Assembly (NCBI GenBank): GCA_945878725.1
Contig: CAMCTY010000002.1
Span: 1 to 64,000 of the forward strand
Source: Bifidobacterium breve
GTDB lineage: Bacteria > Actinomycetota > Acidimicrobiia > Acidimicrobiales > Acidimicrobilacustridaceae
Length of the DNA: 64,000 nt
Direction: 5' to 3'
Each line of letters opens with the position of its first letter. The first letter of the stretch is position 1. Both the position numbers and the translations under genes were made by a program. This document shows positions 9,618-19,318 of the stretch, piece by piece. Under the pieces are notes generated by a model, which saw nothing but the letters and a program-made list of their open reading frames with translations, had not been told where the DNA came from and did no database searches.

Positions 9618-12600
9618 TTAGCCGGCCGCTCCGATGCCCTTGAAGGCATAGTTCCAATAGAGGCTGTCGACGCCCTTCCAACTGCGTACAAACGACGACT
9701 GCTGGCCGATCTTGTAGGTCGACTTCTCGAACAACTTGGTGACTGCAGCAAGCCGAGCGTTGGTGGCAAACGTCTTGTCGGCGGCCTTCAGAATCGTCTC
9801 GCCGGCCACCGAGCCTTCGATCGAGCCCGCCTTCAGCAACGCCGCGGCGCGGTTGAGACTCTTTGCGTTCTTCGCCACGAACATCGTCGACAACTTGCCG
9901 GCGTCATCGGCGGCACCGAGGGCCTTGGCCGACTTCAACGCCTTGGTCCACTGCGTGCGACCTCCGATGCCACCCAGAACACCGCTCATAAGCGCCGAGA
10001 TACCCATCTGCTTGAGCGAGAACTCGGTGTCCTTCTTGAGTCCGTACTTTTCCCAGGCGTAAATGGCCGCGTACGACGCTGCGCCGATCAGCGCATTGAT
10101 CGCTGCAGCAACCATGAAACCCGCCGCCGGAGTGGCGAAAATCGAAACGGCCATCGACACGATCCCCACAACGATTGTCGGCAACCAGTCCATAAATGAT
10201 TGACCGGATGGGTCGGTGATGTTGACCGGATCCTGATTTGCATAGTCGTATCCGTTCGCCCCACCACCCACCTTGGGGTCAAGTTGGGTGAAACGTCCGA
10301 GGGCCGGGATGTACACACGGGCGCCCATCATCACGTAGGTCGTTTCGAGTGCCTGGCTCTCGTTGCCGGTCACTCCCTGCCATCCAAGATCGGGTGATGC
10401 GGCGTCAGTCGCCGCCGGCTCGGTGAGTAGTTGGCCGAACGGGTCGTAGATCTGCACAGCACCGATCTGGATTCCAGCGTCATCAGTGGCGAAGAACCGA
10501 TCGCCGTCGATGCTCGAGAATTCCCAACGCGTAGTTCCTGCGCCTCCCAACATTCTGGTGAACACCGCACCGCCGGGGAGCCCTTGAACTTGGGACAGGG
10601 CTCGGCCGTCGGCATCAAGCATGATTCCGTTCAGTCCGTAGCGAATCGTGCCGGCGCTCGGTCCTCCCGTTGTGGTCTTTGCGACGATCGCACCGGAGAT
10701 ATCACGTTGGTACGCGATGTTGACGATTCCGTCGGTCGCACTGGACAGTCGATCGAACGCGTCGTAGGTGAACGAATCAGGTCCGACTTTGGTGGCGTTG
10801 CCACGAACGTCGTACTCAAGTCCGGCGGAAGCCGACGGGTCGGTGGTGGCAACAAGTCGATCGGCTTTGTCATAGCTATAGGTGTAATCAGCGGTGACCG
10901 CTCCTGACTCGGCAACTCGTTGCGAGAGGCGGTTCGAATTCGCGTCGAACGAATAGGACCATTCCTTCGCCGTGGGCACCAGACCTGCTGACACGGTGGC
11001 TTTCGAAAGATGATGGCCGGCGTCATGGGTGAACACGAACGAGGAACTCTTTCCGCCGGCCGTGAACGAAGTACCCGAGACGTTGTTCGCTGAGGAAATC
11101 TGCATGGTGTTGGCCCAGGCCTGACCACCAGGCCCGGCCCACGACATGGAGTTCAAACGGTTCGACGGGTCGTAGCCGTTCGTCGCAGTAACGCCATTGC
11201 CGTACGTGATGGACGCTGCGGTTCCGTCGTAGTTCATCACGAGTGATGCCACGGTTCGACCATCGACGGCAACGGAACGCAACCAGCCGCGTTGGTCGTA
11301 CGTGTTCGAAACGACACTCGGGGCCGAACCCGGAGCGATGGTCGTGATCGTTGCCGCTTCGCCCGTGCGAGCGTCGTACGTAGTGAAGGATTCGATTCCG
11401 AAGCGATCGATCGCCCGCACCGCCCGCCCGAGTAGGTCAACTTCGACGCGGGTTGTTGAGATGTCGGATCCAACAGTCGAGGTCTGCAGGGTGACGAGCG
11501 GATTGCCGTCAACCGCATACTCGGTGGTTTCGATCATTGGTTGACCCATACCGAGCAACTCGACCTTTACGGCGCGACCGGCGCTGTCGTAGGAGGTGCA
11601 CATCGTGCCACCGTTGCTCAATGACAGTGCTGCGAGTCTTCCTGCGTTATCGACCCACTGTGTCGTTGCCGGACCTGCACCACCATCAGGACCAGGACTA
11701 GTGGTGGTCTTCGCTGCGCCACCTTGATTCGCCGATGTGGCGCCCGGGCAAGAGGGTTTCGCCGATTCCTTATCGCCCCAATAGCTGTAGGTGTAACTGT
11801 TCCCGCCAGGCGAGGTCGACGAGACCTGACGTCCCCATCCGCCCTTTCCGTTCTTGCCGGTTTCGTAGCTGAGCGTGGTCTTTGCCCCCGCCTGTGTGGT
11901 ACGCGAAGTCACCAGCCCGGTTGCGGGATTGTCATAGGACGTGTTCGAGATGCTTTCGGCGTTCGCATTCTGAACCGTCGGGTCGATCACCTTCGTGGTC
12001 GACGCGTAACCGTATTGAGGCCGAAGGCGATCGACAGGAATGGCTCTCTCGCCGGCACCAGCATCGGGGCCACTCCACACCAGGTCCATCGATGCCTGCG
12101 CAGACTCCGTGGAGACGTCGATACGAATTGCCTGAATGCCGGGTTCAAGTCGCAGATTCAGACACCCATCATCAACGCACAGGATGTTGTTTACGCGCAG
12201 TCGAGCCGTCGAGTTGTTGGACTTGAACGAATAGGTACCCGCCGTGTCGATCTGTAAACCACCGGTCATGATCGCGGCCCATGCGCCATCGTTACCTGCT
12301 GGCGATCGGTCCCAATTCACCGTGAGTCCGCCGACCGTCTGCCCATCAAGTCGCGGCCCGAGCTCCTGGATGCCATTCACGCCCAAGTTGGATGTCGATG
12401 GCCAGTAGGTGACATCAAGGCCCTTCATGTCGATGCCTTCAGGTGCAGACGCGAACGACTTGTCGTACTGGCGGATCGAGGCCTGCGATTCGGCGATTGA
12501 GCCCTTCGTCGGACCCCTTGTCTCGACTAGTTGGCCGCCTTCGTAACGGCGGGTTGTGAGCAAGCCGTTGTAATCCTGTTCCTGCAACAACTGACCGGAA

Positions 12601-14123
12601 GGAAGATCCCAGACCCTTCGGGCCTCCTGACCTGCCGAGTTCGTGGTGACCAACGGGAAGAATGTCGTCGGATCGAACAGCACTGATGCGACCTGCGCGC
12701 CGAAACACGAATCGAACGCCGTGGTGTACGTGTAGCTCTCGTAGGAATAGGAGCGGGTGCAACGGACATCTCCCGCAAATGCCGCCGATTCGGTGACCGA
12801 CACCACCCTGCCCTCCGCGTCGTATTTCACGGCGGTCCAGAATTGAGCGTCATCGACTCCGATCACATTCGACGCCGCCGCCGAGGCCACGAGCGGTGAA
12901 CGAAGTGCCGCAATGTGGCCGACGTCGTCATACGCGAAATCGGTGACCAGCGCTCCCGATCCTCCCGCTTCCGGGAAGTCCGTGATCCGTCCGATGCTCG
13001 GCCCATCCGATGCCGTTTGCACGTACGACACCGCCGACGTTGACCCGTCCCAGAACTTCGCGCCGCAGATCATGTCCTTTGGCGCGGCAACGAATCCGGA
13101 TGCTGTCTTCGGGCAGTTACCCCCGCCATAGATCAATTCGATCTTGCGACCCGACACAGGATCGGAGATCGAGGTAATCCGACCGTTAGTCGATTCTTGG
13201 GCAAGAACCGGTTTGTCCCCGGCGTTCACGCTGACGAGTTCCGCATGCTTCCCGTCGGCCGATGGTTTGAACACCGACGTCGAGTCCTTGGTGGTCACCG
13301 TGTAGTTGCCTTGACCATCACGGATGAGAACCGGCGAGAGGCCGTTGGTGTTCAAGGATCCACCGGAGAGTTGTACCGGGATGAAGGATCCCGCGACCCC
13401 TTCGCGATACGTCGAGATCAATCCGTTGTCGGTAACCAGACTCAGGCTCTTGTCACCATTGAACCGAATGCGCTGATACTGGCTCGATGATGCAACTTGC
13501 AAGCTCCAACCCTTGGGCACGCCTGGATCTTCGGTGTTCGAGCCCTGAAAGGCGAGACCGAAGCCGACCTTGCCCGCAACTGCACTCATCGCGTGGGATG
13601 ACCATGAATACGAAGCCTCGCCCGATGAAAGATTCACCGTCAGGCCACCGACAGAATCGGTCTCTTGTGATTCGCCCATCTGCACGTCGACCATGAAGGT
13701 GCCGCCGACCTGCTGTCGGTCGGAACTGGTCGCCGTCCACACGTAGGTGCGTCCTTGAATGAGTCCGGCAGCAACCGGGATGCGAGAACTCGATCCGGTC
13801 TCGGTGTAGGTGCGCGTCGGGAAATCGCCCGTCCCCCCACTCAGGTCGTCGAGCGTGAATGTCCAGGCTCCCGTCCCGCCTGGGACCACCAGCGTGGGCG
13901 ACAACGACGTTGAGACCCAGGTCGAGGGAGTGATGTCCGTGCCGTAGTAGGCAGGGACGAGTTGGCCGCCGCCACGAGATGCTGGCAAGGGGCCGAGTGC
14001 GGTTGGGTCACCGGCGGAACCAGCGGCAGAGCGATTCGCCGCCGGCGTGGACGAACACGCACTCGCAAGAAGCGCGATGCTCAGCCCAACGGCGGTGAAC
14101 AGAAGGGCAGAACGGCGCATCAT
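9618..14123 (-). CDS. RHS/YD-repeat lipoprotein with PA14 domain, copy 2
   Basis: This 1501-residue protein is collinear with the adjacent copy throughout: lipobox (LASAC), beta-rich N-terminus, PA14-like module near 568-720, RHS repeats, and core motif LGRFTQLDP near 1276 followed by [16 protein letters not shown]. The tails share a hydrophobic segment and a block EFS-x4-GIS-x-L then GR-x-QW-x-KA; the last 100 or so residues then differ completely, being Ala/Lys-rich here. It begins ATG-ATG at 14123, 19 bp after the upstream lipoprotein stop, so the three genes probably form one operon. Its role could be surface adhesion, sugar binding or a polymorphic-toxin-like effector; none is proven. 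Confidence 0.88.
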   Translation of the reverse strand: MMRRSALLFTAVGLSIALLASACSSTPAANRSAAGSAGDPTALGPLPASRGGGQLVPAYYGTDITPSTWVSTSLSPTLVVPGGTGAWTFTLDDLSGGTGDFPTRTYTETGSSSRIPVAAGLIQGRTYVWTATSSDRQQVGGTFMVDVQMGESQETDSVGGLTVNLSSGEASYSWSSHAMSAVAGKVGFGLAFQGSNTEDPGVPKGWSLQVASSSQYQRIRFNGDKSLSLVTDNGLISTYREGVAGSFIPVQLSGGSLNTNGLSPVLIRDGQGNYTVTTKDSTSVFKPSADGKHAELVSVNAGDKPVLAQESTNGRITSISDPVSGRKIELIYGGGNCPKTASGFVAAPKDMICGAKFWDGSTSAVSYVQTASDGPSIGRITDFPEAGGSGALVTDFAYDDVGHIAALRSPLVASAAASNVIGVDDAQFWTAVKYDAEGRVVSVTESAAFAGDVRCTRSYSYESYTYTTAFDSCFGAQVASVLFDPTTFFPLVTTNSAGQEARRVWDLPSGQLLQEQDYNGLLTTRRYEGGQLVETRGPTKGSIAESQASIRQYDKSFASAPEGIDMKGLDVTYWPSTSNLGVNGIQELGPRLDGQTVGGLTVNWDRSPAGNDGAWAAIMTGGLQIDTAGTYSFKSNNSTARLRVNNILCVDDGCLNLRLEPGIQAIRIDVSTESAQASMDLVWSGPDAGAGERAIPVDRLRPQYGYASTTKVIDPTVQNANAESISNTSYDNPATGLVTSRTTQAGAKTTLSYETGKNGKGGWGRQVSSTSPGGNSYTYSYWGDKESAKPSCPGATSANQGGAAKTTTSPGPDGGAGPATTQWVDNAGRLAALSLSNGGTMCTSYDSAGRAVKVELLGMGQPMIETTEYAVDGNPLVTLQTSTVGSDISTTRVEVDLLGRAVRAIDRFGIESFTTYDARTGEAATITTIAPGSAPSVVSNTYDQRGWLRSVAVDGRTVASLVMNYDGTAASITYGNGVTATNGYDPSNRLNSMSWAGPGGQAWANTMQISSANNVSGTSFTAGGKSSSFVFTHDAGHHLSKATVSAGLVPTAKEWSYSFDANSNRLSQRVAESGAVTADYTYSYDKADRLVATTDPSASAGLEYDVRGNATKVGPDSFTYDAFDRLSSATDGIVNIAYQRDISGAIVAKTTTGGPSAGTIRYGLNGIMLDADGRALSQVQGLPGGAVFTRMLGGAGTTRWEFSSIDGDRFFATDDAGIQIGAVQIYDPFGQLLTEPAATDAASPDLGWQGVTGNESQALETTYVMMGARVYIPALGRFTQLDPKVGGGANGYDYANQDPVNITDPSGQSFMDWLPTIVVGIVSMAVSIFATPAAGFMVAAAINALIGAASYAAIYAWEKYGLKKDTEFSLKQMGISALMSGVLGGIGGRTQWTKALKSAKALGAADDAGKLSTMFVAKNAKSLNRAAALLKAGSIEGSVAGETILKAADKTFATNARLAAVTKLFEKSTYKIGQQSSFVRSWKGVDSLYWNYAFKGIGAAG

Positions 14124-14142
14124 GAAGCGACGTGGGGCCCGA

Positions 14143-15300
14143 TCAGAAGTTCTTGATATTGACGGTCACGATGCGATCCGAATCTGAGTCATTCATGGTC
14201 GGCACATCGCACTTGTATGTCACTGCCGCCGAACGGGATTGAGGATTGCACTGCGACTGATTAACCCACTTCCCATCAACCAGAGCAACCTTGATCGTGA
14301 TGTCAACCGGCACACAAATGGCATCGGCCATGGAACCAGTCGGCTTGTAGTTGATGCAATACGAAGCAGACCACGACTGTTCATCGGAAGAGTTTGTTGA
14401 GCGGTAGCCGCCGACGAAAGCACGCGATCCCGTCGGAATCGACTCAATATTCTGCGATATCGCTACCGGATCAAGCAGGAATCCGCGGCCGGTCAACGGC
14501 GAAGCGGACAAGGTCATCGGCATACCGGTGTTGTTGTTGATCGTGATTCGCATCGGCTTGGTAAAGAAGGTGTAACGGGGGCGCATTTCCTTGCCGTCTG
14601 CCTGCCAGGAACCAGCATCCAGAGAACATCCGATGAACGATCCCTGCGTGTCACAGTTACCGCTGTTCGAGCCCGAACTCGGATTCGAGAATTCAGGTTG
14701 TGCGGCGGTCTGCTCGAGATTGAACGGGGAGAAATTGCTTTCCACCCAGAGACGATTGGTGGTTCCCTGCCAGATCTTGGCTGGCTGGAACTGCATTGCG
14801 CCGACGTCGGTGAACGGATCGGGGACCAATGTCCGGAACCCGTAAACGGATCCCTGGCCTTGGTTGCGGATCTCGCCGTAGTAACCAGTCATGTTCTGGC
14901 ACGGATACTGAGCTACGCCGCATGCGGCTTTATTGACAGTGAGCGGGACCTTACCGCCGAGCGTGTTCGGCGCCGAGAAACGCTCAGCCTTGTTGACCAG
15001 AACAAAACAGGTGACGATGTTTCGTACATACGTGAATCCCGACGCTCCTGCGTCGTCGCGAGGTGGTGCACAGAACTCGTTGAGATCGAGATCCATCGTC
15101 TTCTGGTAGTTGAGCCAGTTCTGCCATTCCGTCGAGTAGTCGGACTGGTTTGTGTAGCTAGCGGCGTTTCGGTCCGCTGATCCAGACGACGACCCGCATC
15201 CGGCGAAGAGCAGAGCCGAGGCCACAACTACGGCGGCGACTGCAGTCCTCGACCGGCCGAACCGACTTCTCATTTCCTGTAAACGCTGTTGACCTGACAT
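14143..15300 (-). CDS. Lipoprotein of unknown function upstream of the RHS pair
   Basis: A 385-residue protein with a basic N-terminus, a hydrophobic helix and lipobox FAGC. The mature part has several Cys and is rich in Asn, Ser and aromatic residues; I recognise no family. Just after the lipid-anchored Cys it has a Ser-rich stretch and DRNAAS, resembling the DRSAAAG and NRSAAG that follow the lipobox Cys of the two RHS proteins. The ATG at 15300 was chosen over a TTG two codons upstream; ATG 15273 is also possible. Its position first in the RHS operon suggests a shared surface assembly or export role. Confidence 0.75.
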   Translation of the reverse strand: MSGQQRLQEMRSRFGRSRTAVAAVVVASALLFAGCGSSSGSADRNAASYTNQSDYSTEWQNWLNYQKTMDLDLNEFCAPPRDDAGASGFTYVRNIVTCFVLVNKAERFSAPNTLGGKVPLTVNKAACGVAQYPCQNMTGYYGEIRNQGQGSVYGFRTLVPDPFTDVGAMQFQPAKIWQGTTNRLWVESNFSPFNLEQTAAQPEFSNPSSGSNSGNCDTQGSFIGCSLDAGSWQADGKEMRPRYTFFTKPMRITINNNTGMPMTLSASPLTGRGFLLDPVAISQNIESIPTGSRAFVGGYRSTNSSDEQSWSASYCINYKPTGSMADAICVPVDITIKVALVDGKWVNQSQCNPQSRSAAVTYKCDVPTMNDSDSDRIVTVNIKNF

Positions 15301-15348
15301 GGGCAAACCATAGCCCTGCAGGAACCCGCGATTGCAATCAGGTCGTGA

Positions 15349-16386
<1,038 letters not shown>

Positions 16387-16424
16387 CTAGGGCCGAGGGT
16401 GACCCGACCGCCAACGAGTATCGG

Positions 16425-16919
16425 TCAGTCGACGTAAACCGGGCCATCGGCAAGACCGAAGGCATCGTGAAGGGCGATAACAGCCCGCTCAACCTCAGCC
16501 TCGGCCACGACACAGCTCACCCGGATCGCCGATGTGGCGATCATCTCGATATTGATGTTGTTAGCGGCGAGTGTCTCGAAAACAGTCGCGGCAACTCCGG
16601 GATGCGATTTCATTCCGGCACCGACGACGCTCACCCGAGCGATGGCCGACTCGCCGCTGACGCGACTGGCGCCGAGTTCAGCGGCATGGTCGTTGCAGAT
16701 GGCAAGGGCCGATTCCAGTTCGCTGTGAGGAACTGTGAACGAGATGTCTGTCACACCGTGATCAGACGTGTTCTGCACGATGAGGTCCACGTTGATGTCG
16801 GAATCGGCGAGGGCGCGGAACATGCGCGCGGCGATACCGGGGCGATCGGCGACTCCCCCGATCGTGACCTTCGCTTCGTCGGCGTCGTGCACCACTGCCG
16901 AGACAATTGCCTGTTCCAT
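16425..16919 (-). CDS. lysC: Aspartate kinase beta subunit (internal in-frame start)
   Basis: An in-frame ATG at 16919 would give 164 residues holding only the two ACT regulatory domains. It is preceded by a near-perfect Shine-Dalgarno with 7-nt spacing. Internal initiation producing an alpha2-beta2 aspartokinase is established for Bacillus and Corynebacterium lysC. That it happens here is inferred from the ribosome-binding site and position. Confidence 0.75.
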   Translation of the reverse strand: MEQAIVSAVVHDADEAKVTIGGVADRPGIAARMFRALADSDINVDLIVQNTSDHGVTDISFTVPHSELESALAICNDHAAELGASRVSGESAIARVSVVGAGMKSHPGVAATVFETLAANNINIEMIATSAIRVSCVVAEAEVERAVIALHDAFGLADGPVYVD

Positions 16920-17657
16920 TGTGTTGTCCTCCTTGGTGACGATCGTGCCGGTCTCCCACGTGAACGCCGACCGCACATGAAGTTCGACGTCGTAATTGCG
17001 GGCGAACTCCACCGAACGCATGGCCGGCTTTGGGCAACCATTGGCCGTCATCTCGAGTAGTTCGTCGAAACTGATGCGGTCCATCCGCCGGGCGTCCTCG
17101 ACGACGCGCGGATCGCTGGTGAACACGCCCGTCACGTCGGTATAGAGCTCGCAGGATTGCGCTCCGAGCGCGTGCGCGAGAGCCACGGCAGTCGTGTCCG
17201 ATCCTCCGCGGCCAAGAAATGTGACATTGCGTTCTGGCGATACGCCCTGAGCGCCGCCCACAACCGCAACTCTTCCTGCGGCCAATGCCTCGACAATGCG
17301 GTCGGGCTTCACGTCGATGATCTTGGCGTTGCGATGAGTCGAGTCGGTGAGGAAACCAGCTTGCGAACCCGTGAACGATTCGGCCTCGATGCCGAGATCC
17401 GCGATGGCCATACACAGCAGAGCTGTGGCTTTGCGCTCGCCGGCGGTCACGAGCATGTCCATTTCGCGTCCGGGTCGTGTGTCCGAGACCTCACTTGCGA
17501 GCCGCAGCAGCTCGTCGGTTTCCTTGCCCATGGCCGAGATCACGACGACTACCTGGTTGCCCTTGCGAACGGTGCGCGCTACATGATCGGCCACAGCGCG
17601 CATGCGCTCGGGATCGCCTACGGACGTACCGCCAAATTTTTGGACCAGGAGTGCCAC
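16425..17657 (-). CDS. lysC: Aspartate kinase, alpha subunit
   Basis: The 410-residue protein starts with GTG and reads MALLVQKFGGTSVGDPERM, the amino-acid kinase signature. A kinase domain (about 1-245) is followed by two ACT domains (about 265-410) that bind feedback inhibitors. It phosphorylates aspartate as the first step to lysine, threonine and methionine. Length and architecture match the lysine/threonine-sensitive enzymes of Corynebacterium and Mycobacterium. The ACT part can also be translated separately from an internal start. lysC is divergent from a PPIase-like gene with about 60 bp between starts. Confidence 0.96.
   Translation of the reverse strand: MALLVQKFGGTSVGDPERMRAVADHVARTVRKGNQVVVVISAMGKETDELLRLASEVSDTRPGREMDMLVTAGERKATALLCMAIADLGIEAESFTGSQAGFLTDSTHRNAKIIDVKPDRIVEALAAGRVAVVGGAQGVSPERNVTFLGRGGSDTTAVALAHALGAQSCELYTDVTGVFTSDPRVVEDARRMDRISFDELLEMTANGCPKPAMRSVEFARNYDVELHVRSAFTWETGTIVTKEDNTMEQAIVSAVVHDADEAKVTIGGVADRPGIAARMFRALADSDINVDLIVQNTSDHGVTDISFTVPHSELESALAICNDHAAELGASRVSGESAIARVSVVGAGMKSHPGVAATVFETLAANNINIEMIATSAIRVSCVVAEAEVERAVIALHDAFGLADGPVYVD
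16927..16934 (-). promoter_or_regulatory. Internal ribosome-binding site for lysC beta subunit
   Basis: AAGGAGGA lies inside the lysC reading frame on the minus strand, 7 nt before the in-frame ATG at 16919. It is stronger than most gene-start sites in this window. Confidence 0.75.
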
Positions 17658-17717
17658 AGCCCGAAACGCTACCGGCCGTCAGGCCATCAGCCCGAATCAC
17701 TTGTAGGTTCTCGCCTA

Positions 17718-18578
17718 ATGGCTACGACTTCGAACCGCCGAAAACGAGAACAGGCTCGCGACCGCGCTAACAAGGCCAAGGCTTCCAACCAGGCCAAGAC
17801 CAAACAGCGCCAGCGCCTCGTGGCACTGGCGATCGTCCTTGTCGTTGTGCTCTCGACGTTCGGAGCATTCTTCGGTTCCAGGCAGTCGGAATCGTCTAAG
17901 TCGTCGACGACCTCAACGACCGCAAAGACGTCAGCAACAACGATCGCCAGAACAGGCATAACGCCGGCCGAGATCGAACCCGGAGCATCGATCTCGGGAC
18001 CGACCGTCTGCCCGGCCGAAGATGGCTCATCGGCGCGGACAACGATGTTCGCCGAGGCCCCTCCCACATGCATCGACCCGACCTTCTTTTACATCGCCAC
18101 CATTGAGACCACCGAGGGCCCTCTCAGTATCCAGCTCAACCCAGTCACGGCTCCGGTGACGGTGAACGCGTTCGTTGTTCTCGCCCGCTACCACTATTAC
18201 GACGGGCAACCGATCACCTCGATCCTTCCCCGTCAGTCGTTTGGATTCGGAAACGATTTCACCGGCCCGACCAAGGACACCGCTCCGGGGTTCACAATTC
18301 CCGACGAACCGAGTGCGCAGGGTCGGGTTCCGTCGCCGGGGGCGATCGCCATGACGACCACTCCCGGAAGCTCCGGCACGAACCGCGGCAGCATCCTGAT
18401 TGCGACCTTCGAAAAAGCTCCTGCCATTGACCCAAAGGTGGCGACATTCGGATTGATGCTCGATGGCGAAAAGACCCTGAATGCAATCAATGCATTGGCC
18501 AGCGAAAGTGGCGAACCAACCGCACTCGTCACCATCACGTCGATCAGTATCCGGAAGAGTTCACCGATTCCGAGATAG
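17718..18578 (+). CDS. Membrane-anchored cyclophilin-type PPIase-like protein
   Basis: This 286-residue protein has a basic Lys/Arg/Gln-rich cytoplasmic N-terminus (1-35), one transmembrane helix (about 36-54), a Ser/Thr-rich linker and an extracytoplasmic cyclophilin-like domain (about 125-286). Cyclophilin landmarks are visible (TTEGPLSIQL, TVNAFVVLARYHYYDG, GAIAMTTTPG, NRGSILIAT). However, where catalytic members have FHRVIPGF this protein has ITSILPRQSFGF, so the active-site Arg is missing. It may be a non-catalytic folding factor. An FKBP gene follows 55 bp downstream on the same strand. Confidence 0.8.
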   Translation: MATTSNRRKREQARDRANKAKASNQAKTKQRQRLVALAIVLVVVLSTFGAFFGSRQSESSKSSTTSTTAKTSATTIARTGITPAEIEPGASISGPTVCPAEDGSSARTTMFAEAPPTCIDPTFFYIATIETTEGPLSIQLNPVTAPVTVNAFVVLARYHYYDGQPITSILPRQSFGFGNDFTGPTKDTAPGFTIPDEPSAQGRVPSPGAIAMTTTPGSSGTNRGSILIATFEKAPAIDPKVATFGLMLDGEKTLNAINALASESGEPTALVTITSISIRKSSPIPR

Positions 18579-18633
18579 CCAACTGAGGCCGCGTTCAGAT
18601 CCCGGGCCAAAGCGTTGCTAGCGTCCCATCCCG

Positions 18634-19311
18634 ATGGGAACCTCAAAGCGTGAACGCCAGAAAATCGGACACAAGGCCCGCCTCACGGCCGAGCATGCAG
18701 CGCAGGCGCGCTACGAGCGGAGGCGAAAGATCGGCCTCGGGGCTCTTGCGGCCGCCGGAACCGTCGTTGTAATCGGCCTGTTCGTAGTCCTGAGTGACAC
18801 CACGTCGACTGACACCACGGCCGTCACGACGTCCACGACTTCCACGACGTTCAGCCCGCCATCGACCCAGGTTCCCGGCGCTTCTGCCCTCGGCAAGGAC
18901 TGTGTTGCTTTGGCCGATCCGCTTCCGGCCGGCGCACCTGCCGTTCCCGTTCCCGTCGGGCCACCGCCCACGAGTCTCATCATCGAGAATCTCGTCACCG
19001 GAACTGGCACCGCCGTCGTCGCCACCGACACCGTGACGGTCAATTACATCGGAGTCTCGTGCTCGACAGGCAAGATCTTTGACTCATCGTGGTCGCGCAA
19101 CGAGCCCGCTACCTTCCCCCTCGATCAGGTCATTCCGGGGTGGACGCAAGGTTTGGTCGGCATGCAGCCCGGAGGCGAGAGGCTTCTGGTCATCCCGCCC
19201 GCACTTGGTTACGGATCGAACGGTCAGGGAAGCATCGCTCCCGACGAGACGCTCATATTTGTTGTCGACCTGATCTCGGTGACACCGTCGCCGGCCAAGA
19301 CCACGCCTTGA
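18634..19311 (+). CDS. Membrane-anchored FKBP-type peptidyl-prolyl isomerase
   Basis: This 225-residue protein has a basic N-terminus, a transmembrane helix (about 35-52), a Thr-rich linker and a C-terminal FKBP domain. It shows VTVNYIGV, GKIFDSSW, PLDQVIPGWTQGLVGM and the late LGYGSNGQG, the family's substrate-pocket segments. It would accelerate proline isomerisation in exported proteins. It follows the cyclophilin-like gene, so the two probably serve the same extracytoplasmic folding role. Confidence 0.9.
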   Translation: MGTSKRERQKIGHKARLTAEHAAQARYERRRKIGLGALAAAGTVVVIGLFVVLSDTTSTDTTAVTTSTTSTTFSPPSTQVPGASALGKDCVALADPLPAGAPAVPVPVGPPPTSLIIENLVTGTGTAVVATDTVTVNYIGVSCSTGKIFDSSWSRNEPATFPLDQVIPGWTQGLVGMQPGGERLLVIPPALGYGSNGQGSIAPDETLIFVVDLISVTPSPAKTTP

Positions 19312-19318
19312 TCTTCCG

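Noticed and set aside
5058-14123. Classic toxin/immunity module
   Set aside because: No toxin motif or immunity gene was seen; only the RHS architecture supports it.
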